A stretch of DNA of 64,000 nucleotides from Monoplex corrugatus. Lineage: Eukaryota > Mollusca > Gastropoda > Littorinimorpha > Ranellidae. Where the stretch lies: NCBI GenBank assembly GCA_030674185.1, contig CM060312.1:51526807-51590806 (forward strand). Reading direction: 5' to 3'. Made by a program: the position numbers and the translations under genes. The notes under the pieces were generated by a model that ran no database searches, was not told the DNA's origin, and worked only from the letters and a program-made list of their open reading frames with translations. Numbering within the stretch: the first letter of the stretch is position 1; each line of letters starts with the position of its first letter. Of the stretch, positions 20,132 through 30,558 are shown in pieces.

Positions 20132-20949
20132 ATCATCATCATCATCATCATCAGGTGCCCTGCTGCATGGCGTTGGTGATCATGGACTTCCATCTGTCTC
20201 TATCTCTCGTTGCCCCTAGCATCTCCCCACCCTCCTCGTCCTCTGCAAGTCCGTCCAGCATTTTCTCCCTGGGTCTACCTGGTGCTCTCTTTCCCTCCAG
20301 CTTTCCTGTTGTGACCAGGTGCTCCAAATCCCCCTTCCTCATAAAATGGCCTATAAATGTTGTCTGTCTTTTCCTAATCATCCTTATGATCTGCTTGTGT
20401 CTGCCTCCATCAAGACTGTCACATTTGTTTTCTTTGCTGTCCATGGAACTCTCAACATTCTTCTTAGAAACCACATCTCAGCTGCCTCAATCTTGTTCTG
20501 GCTTTGCTTGTTGACTGTCCACGCCTCATATCCATACAACAGTATTGGTTCTACATAACATTCAAAAACTCTCTTCCTGATGTTAATTGATAGGCATTTG
20601 TTGGTAAGAATGCTTGTCATCGTCTTGAATGCTGTTTTGGCTTGGCCAATTCTGCCAGCTATTACTAATGTGCATCTGCCATCTGATGGAATGATCGTTC
20701 CCAGGTATTTGAATTTATCAACCTGTGTCAAGGTTGTGCCATTTGCTGTTCTTTTGCATGAGGGGATTTCATGTTTTTCACTGATCACCATGACTTCAGT
20801 CTTCCTGCTGTTTAGTTCCAGCCCCTTACCTTTGCTTTCTATTCCTAGTATATTCACCTAGTATATTCACAAGGTTTTGTAGATCCCTTTCATTTTCTGC
20901 AATTAGCACGGTGTCATCTGCGTATCGAATGTTGTTCATCATTTTCCCT
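20132..20949 (-). mobile_element. Non-LTR retrotransposon 3' part with YADD motif
   Basis: The best preserved copy of the family. On the minus strand it begins at NNIRYADDTVLIAENERDLQ (the catalytic YADD codons are 20923-20934), runs through GLELNSRKTEVMVI, KFKYLGTIIPSDGRC, RIGQAKTAFK, LLYGYEAWTVNKQ and LRRMLRVPWTAKKTN, and ends with DRDRWKSMITNAMQQGT and a TGA-repeat tail at 20132-20152. Direct repeats CCAACAACT flank it (20123-20131 and 20950-20958); about five bases of the right copy could be native element sequence. A frameshift lies near 20400. Confidence 0.9.
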
Positions 20950-21129
20950 CCAACAACTCAATCATTACATAATAGTTCTACAACTAACAGTCTGCAGCTT
21001 GGTAGAGAAACACTCATCTGTACATTCAAGAAGCAGGCCTGTTTTTCTTTTTTGGTTTTGTTTGTCTTCTGTATTCCTGTGTTTCACTTTGTGTCTGAAT
21101 GATTAGACATATGTATGCAGTTTGCACTG

Positions 21130-21715
21130 AATTAATGCATCTTTGCTACTTTCTACATTAAGCTGCTGTGAATCTTTAGGTGTTTTCTTTGACAAGCTCT
21201 TCCTCAAAACCATGCAATTATCTGCATTTTGTTGTTGTGATTCTGAAAAGACACACACTCTCTTTGATAATATGACAGAATTTTGATTCTGCCATCAGTT
21301 CATTTTCACTTGCATCTTGAATAAAAAGATGAAGGCTCCATTTCAATTAGTATTTCATTGGATTTCTTTGTGAATCAAAATTGCAGTCAGAAGAACAATG
21401 CCAGACTGTGCTCATGGAACTGAGTGAAGAGAAGTCGGTAAACTAACCAGCCAGTCACAACCGTCAAGGCACTGACCCCTGGCCTTTCTTTTCGGGAAAT
21501 AATCGTCGAGAGCATGCAGTTTTACCCTGTCCAACTAAACTAATGCTGATGATTCCAATCTGTAAAACTTGGCTCCAAAGCTTCCAGACTTTTTCAAAGG
21601 ATGCAGAAAACTAAATTCAGGTCACGCTGAAAATAATTATGTCATGACGTACAGATTTGAAATCTGTGCATAATAGACCCCCAGTTGTGTGTTACCGGGA
21701 ACACTGAGGCTGGAA
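21130..21715 (+). repeat. Dispersed repeat R1, copy 2, uninterrupted
   Basis: Aligns with 1781-2057 and, continuing, with 4363-4710, without the TTAA element or Tc1. It therefore represents the older arrangement. Confidence 0.6.
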
Positions 21716-22229
21716 TGGAACTTGAGATATTGATCTTGAGTCCACTATACATACACAAAGAACTCTGATCAAGAATACACTCCACTTGTTCAGCATGTGA
21801 TCTTTGACCCAAGTTGTCATCCTCTGATTCACACACACACATACGCACACTGATTCACACACACACATACACACACGCACGGATTCTTGACCCAAGTTGT
21901 CATTCTCTGTCCAATTCACACACACAAAGGATGAAAAGCAAACGTACATTCTTAAGGTGAGGCATGTGATCGCCCACACACAACTGCATGTGTTTACAAA
22001 TATTTGTACACACAGGGTGATGAACAAAGATACAGTCAGCTTGTTAAGTGTGAGACACTTGATCCAGATTGTCCTCTATTGCACCCATACTCACACATAC
22101 ACTAATGTGCACACAAATATGGGAGGATGAAAAGCTTGCGGTATCATCTGACAATGATGCAGTTTCATCAGCATATCATGGAAATGATGAAACTGCACTA
22201 TGTTGGACAGTATTACTGGCATGAAAAGA
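21716..22229. other. CA-rich repetitive DNA
   Basis: Short blocks of CACACA (21830-21940, 22085-22115) joined by a repeated phrase TTGACCCAAGTTGTCAT (21806 and 21889). No gene. Confidence 0.6.
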
Positions 22230-22249
22230 ACTCTGTACAGAGTAGATAA

Positions 22250-22520
22250 AGTGGGCAAGAAGGCAGCTCTAAATCACAATGGCAAGACGAAAGTAATGCA
22301 CCCAGGAAGAGATGAAAATCGAGCATATCAAGATGTTAAAATCAACAAGACTGCAATAGAAATTGAGTTCTTTTAAATGTTTAGGTTCAGTAAAGTTCAT
22401 GATGGCATCTGTGTTAAACATTAAAATGAGTATGAATGGCAAAAACAGAAAATGATCTAACTCGGCATTTGGGAAGGCAGAAGCATAACCAACAGCCCTT
22501 CAAATCAAAATTCTAAAATG
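22250..22520 (+). pseudogene. Reverse-transcriptase remnant
   Basis: In broken frames it encodes NHNGKTKVM, then KINKTAIEIEF and FRFSKV-like text, matching in order the NxxKTKVM and KYLG region just after the RT active site of RTE-type elements. It belongs to a different family from the TGA-tailed copies. Very degenerate. Confidence 0.45.
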
Positions 22521-24588
22521 TTTGATCTGGCTAGTAAGATGTATGGCTGTTAAACCTGAACATGCAGAAAAGCTGATTATTCCTTACATCGCCAGTGGTA
22601 CTGCACTAGGCCTACAGCACAAACCAGCCATGAAGCAGTGCACTGCATCAAAAACCAGCAGTGCAGCAGAAAAGAAAATAGGGGCACTCCTACCTAACGG
22701 CTATAACTTAGTATTCACTCATTCAGTCAGCTTTATTTGTGGCTTATTTTACAGGAAAATAAAACTTGTATACAGAGAAATTATCAGTTTTCATGTACTG
22801 TTTCAGCGGGTTTTGAAACTGGATGAGAAAGTGCTAACTTGGCTAGTTTCAGACTGGCTGAAAAACATGTCACTGTCACTGGCAAAATAGTTATCAACTG
22901 GCCGTGAAAATTCTTCACCACTACCACTGTCAACAACAGGCATTCAAGTAGCAAATCATCGTCAGCACTTATGCAGCATTATTTATCGCTTTCTGGTAGA
23001 CCTAGTGTTTCCCGAAGTACTGGAAAATTTGTGAAATGTTGTCATTGAACAAAGGAAGCTGATGTTAGCGCAAAGTCAAGGATAAACAAGCCTCTGCTGT
23101 CACAAAACAAACAGGAGTTTGTTTTTTCTTTCACAAAAGATCAATCAAGTTTTATAACCCTTCTGTGTGATGGTGCTGCACAGCCCCTGAGGCACTTTCC
23201 AAGGAAGTCACTGTGCGGCGCCTGAAGTGTTTTGCCTAGTCTAGTAGAAGTTGCAGTGTGGTGTCTGAAGCGTCAAAAGGGTTTAAACAAAATGAAAGCA
23301 TTTAATGAACTCACAGTCTGTCAATTGCTGGCAAAAACCAACACCAACACACACCGAATGACAATCGTTTTGCAATGAAAAGCGAGGCCAAAAAAAATTC
23401 AGGCAGACCACCCCTTTATATTAACATACCACCAACATCAGCAGTTTGAAGGTCTACAAATTAGCACAGAGAAGTCAAGATCAGAGTTAATGTAGGGGAG
23501 TTGTTGTTGTGACATCTGCTACAGTGGCTTCCATCAAACTTGCTGATAGGTGATGAAAGATGTATATTTGCTATTTCTAAACTGGTGGATATTCCACTAT
23601 GAGGCAGATGAATATTCCTAATGATCACAATACAGCAGAAGAGACTGTGAGTGGCCATCCCAACATTTGCAGTCACAGTACCTAGGTACTGGGATGCTGC
23701 AATAAGTGAGTGTAGATGGCTGTTTCAAAACCTAGGTATTAAAAATTACAAAAAAAATATTATCTTTGAAGGGCTAATGGTTAGCATCCTCACAAAAAAA
23801 AAAAAAAGACATTCAAACAGAGCGAACAGTCTTCTTTTGCATTTGGAAGTTGGGTTTGTATCCAATGTGTCATGAAATGTTGTTTTGAGACACTACCTTC
23901 CAAATTTAAGCTTAGCAAGTTCCAAACAGTTCACATCTTTGACCAAAATTCGGTAAAGATTCAAACTTATAGAACCAAGAAAATCTTGTAACTCATAATT
24001 ATTCTTGCAGACACCCATACACAGACAGACAAACTGACAATCTCTCTGATCCATAACCCTCCTTTAAAAAAAGCTTGATCCTCCCCCTCCCCCCAAAACC
24101 ACATCCCCCACCTCTTCCAGACCAACTGACAATGATCCTCCCCTTCCCCCCACCTCTTCCAGACCAACTGTGACAACACAGATCATTGTTTCATAATTGC
24201 TTTATTATTCCAAATGTACAAAATTGGTTGAGAACTGAAAGCCCTGCAAAGATTACTCAAAACATGTTCAAACCAACTTCACAAGCAAATTTCCACACTG
24301 TGTAATAGCACTGCTTGCTCAACAAATACACAAAAGATTCCTTCATGCACCCAGAGAACAAAAACAACAACAAAATCAAATCAAACCATTTATAGCGAAA
24401 ATTCCAACATTTTTACTCAATAATTACTGCAGACATGAAACATTTCTATTTTGGGTAGACACTTGACTGACTTTCCACTTTTTGTGGGGAAAAATTTTTT
24501 TGGTCAGTTTGCAGTAACGAGTTCCATAACACCTGAAAAACAGGGAAACACATTTCACTGGCTGAAACCCTGTAGCTTTAATCTCACT
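22521..24588. other. Intergenic, no gene recognised
   Basis: AT-rich. A C-rich direct repeat CCCCACCTCTTCCAGACCAA occurs twice (24105, 24149). No exon-like segment. Confidence 0.5.
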
Positions 24589-24589
24589 G

Positions 24590-24690
24590 AGTGATGACGA
24601 CCATCGTTATGTTAAAGTCACTGTCACAACTCAATGTCTGATGACAAACATTGTTATGTTAAAGTCACTGTCACAACTGATTTTTTAATG
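24590..24690 (+). repeat. Short tandem duplication, unit about 55 bp
   Basis: GTTATGTTAAAGTCACTGTC followed by ACAACT occurs twice (24606, 24655) with similar upstream flanks. Confidence 0.75.
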
Positions 24691-24889
24691 GTTTCAACAC
24701 AGACACTAAATTTGGTTAAACCTACAGTGAAAGCAATTAAGAATTTCTATTGTTTCTTTTCTGCAGGAATATATGCTTGATTCCAAAAGAACCAGTTTGT
24801 TTCAGTTGTTCATGATGGTATCTCTGTGCTCAGAATAACTTCCATAAGCACAGATACTATATATGCCAGTAACAGATAGGATTCCAACC

Positions 24890-24964
24890 GGCTCATCTGA
24901 GGGTCAACCCCACAACCCCTGAGTTATCAGCACGATATTCAAACCCACTGAGCTAATGGGGCCC
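24890..24964 (-). tRNA. tRNA-Ile(GAT)-like pseudogene or SINE part
   Basis: On the minus strand: GGGCCCCATTAGCTCAGTGG, then an anticodon loop CTGATAA (anticodon GAT), then GGGGTTGACCC in place of the usual B box. Length 75 is right for a tRNA. The acceptor stem does not close (GGGCCCC against GATGAGCC) and the T-loop is altered, so it is not functional. Confidence 0.45.
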
Positions 24965-24978
24965 CATAAGAAACCGGT

Positions 24979-25051
24979 CATCCCTGGCAGGATTTGTATC
25001 TGTGACGCCTAGATTAGAAGTCCAGCATGCTGTCCAGTGTGCTACGGGCAC
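24979..25051 (-). tRNA. tRNA-Arg(TCT)-like pseudogene or SINE part
   Basis: On the minus strand: GTGCCCGTAGCACACTGGAC, anticodon loop CTTCTAA (anticodon TCT), then CAGATACAAATCCTG as a weak B box. The 3' acceptor strand is missing. It lies 14 bp upstream of the Ile-like unit in the same orientation. Confidence 0.45.
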
Positions 25052-25506
25052 TTCAAAGATACATCTCTTGTTAACCATGGCCACAATGTCATTACAACTG
25101 CTGCTTACAGACATGAACTTGGCAGTCACTTCAATTCTCAATAAGCTGGAAAGGCTAACCTTAACGAGAACTTATTTCACTTTTGTAGCAAAAGTATGCA
25201 AAGGTGCACATTTCTACAAGAAAGTGACCCAAGTGGACATAAAGCTGTGAAACCAAATGTTTAGGATGGCTATGGTATACAAACAGCTCTGGAAAAAATC
25301 TTTTCATATAGATGACACGCATGGATACCGGGTTGCCACTCGGCAATATGATGATATGATGGAAAAACCTGTTGCCTGGGTGCAGCCATGTCCTATTGCT
25401 AATAGTGCCACCAATCATATCTGGATTGTCACTATGCCACTAGCCATAGTCACAGATTAAAAACTATTACTACTTGAAAAATCACATCAGTCACTATTTC
25501 AAAGGT
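25052..25506. other. Intergenic, no gene recognised
   Basis: No recognisable feature. Confidence 0.5.
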
Positions 25507-26176
25507 TTAACTCTTTTCCCGCCATGGTTGCAATCAAGCGACTTCCTGTACGACCGCCATGGTCACATCTGTACGACTTAGAGGGGTCATGCTAAACGAT
25601 AACTTTTCACGCGGGTACAAAGCTTCTGTCAGCTCCACTGGTGAATGCAGGCGACTGTGCTATTTTTAAACTTTAACCAGCGACCTAATTTTTCAGCAGT
25701 AAGGCCGAAGTGTGGCTTTGTTAACTGTTGGAATTTATGTCACGTTTTCTCCGAAGCGTTTTCTCCAAAATGGCTGCAAATCGACATGCATTGTCTACCA
25801 CTCCAAGTAGAATAAGCAGATAGCTGACTTTGTGTGTAGATTTTCCATTGCTCTTCCTCATTTATTATAATGATATCTGGTGCACAACTCATGAAATAAG
25901 GTCAGTAGTACAATAAACCGTATGAAAAAAAATTGTTTTTCTTTATGATAAGATTATCTGTGGAATAATCAATAAAACACAAACATAAGCAAGCATTCAT
26001 ATATAAATACAACATCTGCCCTTTACACAGCAAAAAAAAAAGTAAGTGAAAATCTTTAATAGTCTTTGAGATATAAACTTTTAAAAATGCATACTGCGCT
26101 GCAAAACTGGCTGCCCAAAATATACTTGGCACTGTGGAGTGCCGTTTCTGGGGAAACTTGGTGGTGAAAGAGTTAA
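25507..26176 (-). mobile_element. TTAA-bounded non-autonomous element, copy 2 (empty of Tc1)
   Basis: 670 bp between perfect TTAA sites (25507-25510, 26173-26176). The ends are TTAACTCTTTTCCCGCCATG and, inverted, TTAACTCTTTCACCACCAAG. It is the inverse of 2058-4362 without the Tc1 insertion; the TA target of that insertion is visible as TATACTTGGCACTG near 26120. Confidence 0.8.
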
Positions 26177-26911
26177 AAAAGGTCAGATCCAACTAAAATA
26201 GATCTTTTCTACATTAGAATCACCTCACTTGAAAAAATTACTTCACAAAGTCAGCAGAATTTGAAAATAACAAAATGGAGCTAATGATTCAAAAGCTTAA
26301 TTCTCCATGTTTTCTAGTCTAATGCATTCATTGTGCACGATTGGTACATCCCATCAATGATAAGCTGTTCCAACGTCACCAGGGAATCTATATGCGCCGA
26401 CAAGGATTGCCACTACCTCCTCAAAGACTTACAAGATGCGTGATACACCCATGAGCCACCTGTCAATAGTCAGGCCCAGTCTAGTGAAAGTATGCAACAC
26501 TTCATAACTGATACACATCTGCAATGAGATAAAGCAAAGCAGTTGCACTGTTTTAGGCAGGCCCAAATGTTTAATTTAAGGAAAGAGTTAAACTAGAGAT
26601 CAATTTATTGACAGAAGACAAATGATGTTTGGTTTCACTGAAAGTATAGATTACTTCTGCAAAAGTTGCTCAAAATGGCATGGTTTCATTGCAAGTATAG
26701 ACTACTTCTGCAAAAGTTGCTCAAAATGGCATACATGACAAATATATGCTAGTTATCCACACACACACACACACGTGTGTACACATGCCCTTTACATAAG
26801 CATGTATGGGTCTCCCCCCTGTTTATTACATGTTTCAGTTAAAATGCATGTTGAGAACTGATCATAGAATAACTTTGTATCATGACAAATGGTCAAAAAG
26901 TACACTGGTAC
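26177..26911. other. Intergenic; short tandem duplication at 26635-26735
   Basis: ACTTCTGCAAAAGTTGCTCA followed by AAATGGCAT occurs twice, about 53 bp apart. A TTAACTCTTTCC-like end occurs at about 26590 (inverted) without a partner. Confidence 0.55.
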
Positions 26912-28312
26912 TTAACTCACTTGGGACAGAGATTTCCCCTTGCTTTTCCCCACAGACGGCCCATTTTGAAGGTTAGGAAAAAGTCATAAAAAATACAAAA
27001 CATAAAGGAACAAAATGAAACTTTCAGATCTGAATATTTACATGCTGGGTTAGTTCATGCCAAATTACTGAAGTTCTTCCTTGAATATTTCTTCTTCATG
27101 TGCCATGTTGAAAATACCCAGTAGCACACTTTGATCAGCTTCATGAACTAACAGTCAAAGGTGAGAAGGTCTTTGTATGCACAAAATAACAGGAATAAAG
27201 TAGACTTTGCTCAGGGTAAAAAAAAAAAATTATTGGTGATATTATATAAATAAATGTTACAAATTGTTAACAGGGGAATTTGGAAAAAAAAGGAGCACAC
27301 CGGATGCTTCAGTCCTTATGCACTGTTTTCCTAATAATCAATGTAGTTCTGCACTGAGCGATACAGTTGGAAGCAGGTGATGGTCTTGTTGGGCTGGCAT
27401 AGTTTGTCACTGAGGGCAACCCCACACTTTTTACACCAGTTGGGAGTTTGCCGCAGTTGAACCTCCGGGTGTCTCCTGCTGACAGCACTACTCACATGGC
27501 ACTTCCAATAGTTCTTCCTGCCGCTGGGGATGGGTGGCAGAGGGCAGAAGTGCTCATTCTGCTTGCCACTCAGTTCTCTTATGCATATCTATTTATGACA
27601 ATGGAATTTAGAAAGTCTTCTGTCACAAACTGATTGAAGAAATCAATGTGGGCGTGGCACTCAGCTGGGACATGCAGGCCACAATAACCAAAGAACGGAG
27701 GCAAAGTGGGGAAAAAACTCGTCTTTGTGCCAGTTACGCATAAGAAAGTCAAAGAAGTTGTCCTCAGACATGTGACTCACTGTACATGGCCCACTGACCG
27801 TCTCCTCACGTAACGTGTACGCCCACCTCCCTCTCCCACTTCACTGTCATCTGAAACTGGGTCACTGTCAGTACCTTCTTGCTGGTAGCTTTCATCACTG
27901 GAAACACTTTCACCACCATCATCTTCATCATACTCGTCGATGTCAGATCTTTCAGTCTGAAGCACTTTGATCACTTCAGCAGCAGTAAAACGCCGTTGTC
28001 GTGATCTACTTTGTTCCAAAACTCCTACTCGCCTGCAACGTCATTTTCGATACGTATGCAGATTAGCAAGTCATGTGGGGTGCCAAAGTCAATTGTTTCC
28101 CGATGAGTGTATCGCTATGGAATCTCACAAAGTAACTTTCCACTTGACCCTTGACACGTCTGCAATGCCCAGTGTAGCTTCGGTTGGCATGCTACGTCAC
28201 GGAGGAAGTGTGGAAGACTTTTTAATTATCAAAACCACTATCGCGTTCTGTTGTCCGAAACTGAGCCTTAAGTAACGAATGCTATAGCGTTCCGTTGTAC
28301 TAAGAGAGTTAA
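26912..28312 (-). mobile_element. Internally deleted piggyBac-like transposon, TTAA-flanked
   Basis: The left end is TTAACTCACTTGGGACAGAG (26912) and the right end, inverted, is TTAACTCTCTTAGTACAACG (28312). The ends match at TTAACTCxCTTxGxAC. Inside is a minus-strand remnant transposase. The whole element is 1.4 kb against 2-3 kb for full-length relatives, in keeping with loss of the catalytic core. Confidence 0.82.
27331..28019 (-). pseudogene. piggyBac-type transposase, catalytic core deleted
   Basis: Codons run from ATG at 28017-28019. The N-terminal part (SRQRRFTAAEVIKVLQTERS, then an acidic stretch with DEDDGG and SDESYQ) is the usual piggyBac-family leader. After a frameshift it reads HIDFFNQFVTEDFLNSIV, then INRYA and stop: the very beginning of the DDE domain (FFxxFxTxExLxxIVxxTNRYA). 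The DDE core is then absent. Sequence resumes with the C-terminal cysteine-rich finger (HFCPLPPIPSGRKNYWKC, PNWCKKCGVALSDKLC, TITCFQLYRS) and stops at 27331. It cannot be catalytic. Confidence 0.85.
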
Positions 28313-30447
28313 TTAACCATGTTTTTGCTGAAGGTAAAACTTTACTCGATAGTCTATGTTTCTGACTTTTGCATAACTGCATCTTCTTGTGCCACACTAT
28401 TTAAACCTTATAAGTTCCTTATTAGTTGTTACATTTGCAGAGAAAACCCTGACCTCTATCACGCTTGTATTCTTGGGCTACTTAAAAAGCCTGGAAAGAA
28501 TTAGAATTATAACTGAAACTATTCAGTTTTTTGTTTGTCAGAGTAAGGTGGAGCACTAAACCACTAAATCGCAGCCTAATGTTGCTCACAGTCTGGGCAA
28601 CCATTACAGCCCGTTTGTGGTGGTGGTATTTATTTCTTTTTCTTTATTAACAGTTTTTCATTGTACTTATGAACACAATTTTACTCAACTTTGCTTACAT
28701 TTGTTAACTCAAACCATGTGGTCCACTTTCTTGGATGTTTACACCAATTTCTGACAAGAAGTTCATAGTTCTGATTTCATGAACATTTGTTGGGAAAATA
28801 ATATGTACAAAAAAAATTTGTTGTAATTTACATGAAACACCAAAATTTATTTCATATTACACTGTCTATGCAATAATCAGTAATGTAAGGCTCAAACAGC
28901 TGGAGAAACTTGTCTGGTTGACCAAGATGTGATGCCAAACACTGTTTAGGTGTCAGACTGCTTTATCTGAATTAGCTCTGGTACCATGAATAAAATGATA
29001 GGGGGAGGGGGAGGGGTGTTAGCAACCAACCGAATCAACCAAACACACAAAAAATGCAAAATAAAAAAACCTCACAGACCTGTTTTGGATCTCTGCACAG
29101 CAGATATCAGAATGTTTCACTTTTATGATGACTGTTCAAAGACTGGAATGAGTTTCACAACTCCATTCTGCTTTCAAAGCTACTAGTGGATCAGTGGAAT
29201 GGAGGCCTGGTGAATAAAAAGCCCACCCGGGAAGTGAGAGAAACCAGAGGTTTGTGGTTCAGTTCAAGCTTGGACAAGATTTTTTTTCTCTTTCACTAAA
29301 TCTAAGTGGCGGTCTGACTGCAGTTCTTTTGGATGAAACAATATACTGATGTCCCATGTGCAGCATGCATTTAGCACGAGCAAAAAACCTTGTGGTCACA
29401 AAAAGGTAAGTCTTGGACTAAATGCCATAGAAAATCCTCTCTGACCAGTACACAAATAATTCATTAAAACAGATTTAAAAAACAAAAGAGTGGCACATGA
29501 CTTCCCTGGGAAAAGCCACCATCATTTCTGATGAAAAATCCATAGTGAAGAAAAACATCCAATCCAATGCAATCTGACATTTATTATGCAGACCTTGGCA
29601 CACAGCACACCATTCACATTGAATCTACTGCCATTAACCCATTCAAGACACTGTTGCCTGAAGCCAAAAAACACTCCTCACTGAAAACGACTACTTCTCA
29701 GAAATAAATTAAACGACTGCCAACCGCTCTTTACAAGTAGGCCAGAAGACAGGTCAAGTAAAATACGATAAAAATGGTGTGGATTGAGCAAGTGGATATG
29801 AACAAGTCCTGGGATTTGGGAGTTCACTATTATGAGCATACAGAAGTTGGCATTACTGTTATATCTCGGAATTTGTTCACGAGATAAATGAACCTTCAAA
29901 AAGAAATATCTGAACTATACTATAACTAAAATGATTTGATTCTTACCAAGGTCAGTTTATCTTAAAAGTTGTCTACGCTGTTATACTCTAAGGATACAAA
30001 GAAAAAAGTGACTGTGGTATGGACCAAATTATTTCATAAAGCACAGTAAAGTCGGGTATCAATCTACATGCCCACATGGAACAGAAATGTTAACAGGCCA
30101 ATGGTAAGGTGGAACAACTTGACTAGGCACACAATTTACAAACATACAAACACCCTTCAGGGCAGTGCAAAACTGCAAGACAAGGGTTGGGTTCTGTCTC
30201 ATGAACCACAGTGGAATGAAACTGATAACGAGAAAAACAAACTGATTAAAATGTGAACATGAACTCATTAATCATTAGCAGTGTCTCTGTGCATACAGCT
30301 ACCCGTATCAAACATGGCATTTACAGAAAACATTAAGCACCAGCTACTTAAAAACAGCAATGCAGCTCTTTCTTCGAAAAAAAATCGGCTGATTGTAGAG
30401 GTCACCGATGATGGAATTACAGTCTCTGATGTTCAGTGGTTTACAGT
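28313..30447 (-). other. Downstream flank and probable 3' UTR of ING3
   Basis: No other gene. The minus strand has an AATAAA candidate at 29580-29585 that would give a UTR of about 870 nt; other AATAAA-like sites occur further on, so the true end is uncertain. A lone TTAACCCATTCAAG end is at 29636. Confidence 0.4.
29580..29585 (-). terminator. Candidate polyadenylation signal for ING3
   Basis: AATAAA on the minus strand, about 870 nt beyond the ING3 stop. AT-rich sequence makes chance occurrences likely. Confidence 0.3.
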
Positions 30448-30558
30448 TTAGCGTCGACCTCTGCGTTTCATGGCTGCAGTGCATTGTGGGCAGTACCACT
30501 TGCCCTTGGGAGCTTGTGTCAGTCCAACACAACCATAATGGAACCACTCAATGGGACA
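30448..30558 (-). CDS. ING3: ING3 exon 10: [10 protein letters not shown]...KRRGRR stop
   Basis: Completes the PHD finger (C-H-C and the last C-x-x-C) with a short basic tail after AAMKRRG. The acceptor GTTGTTTCAG is only about 20 bp from the end of an R2 repeat. Confidence 0.96.
   Translation of the reverse strand, partial: CPIEWFHYGCVGLTQAPKGKWYCPQCTAAMKRRGRR

Noticed and set aside
24890..25051. Functional tRNA genes
   Set aside because: Acceptor stems do not close and the B boxes are altered, so they are listed only as tRNA-like.
27967..28275. 102-codon plus-strand frame
   Set aside because: It is antisense to the piggyBac remnant and its right end; shadow frame.
29636..29652. TTAACCCATTCAAG as a piggyBac-like terminus
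   Set aside because: No matching opposite end nearby; a lone end is not enough.
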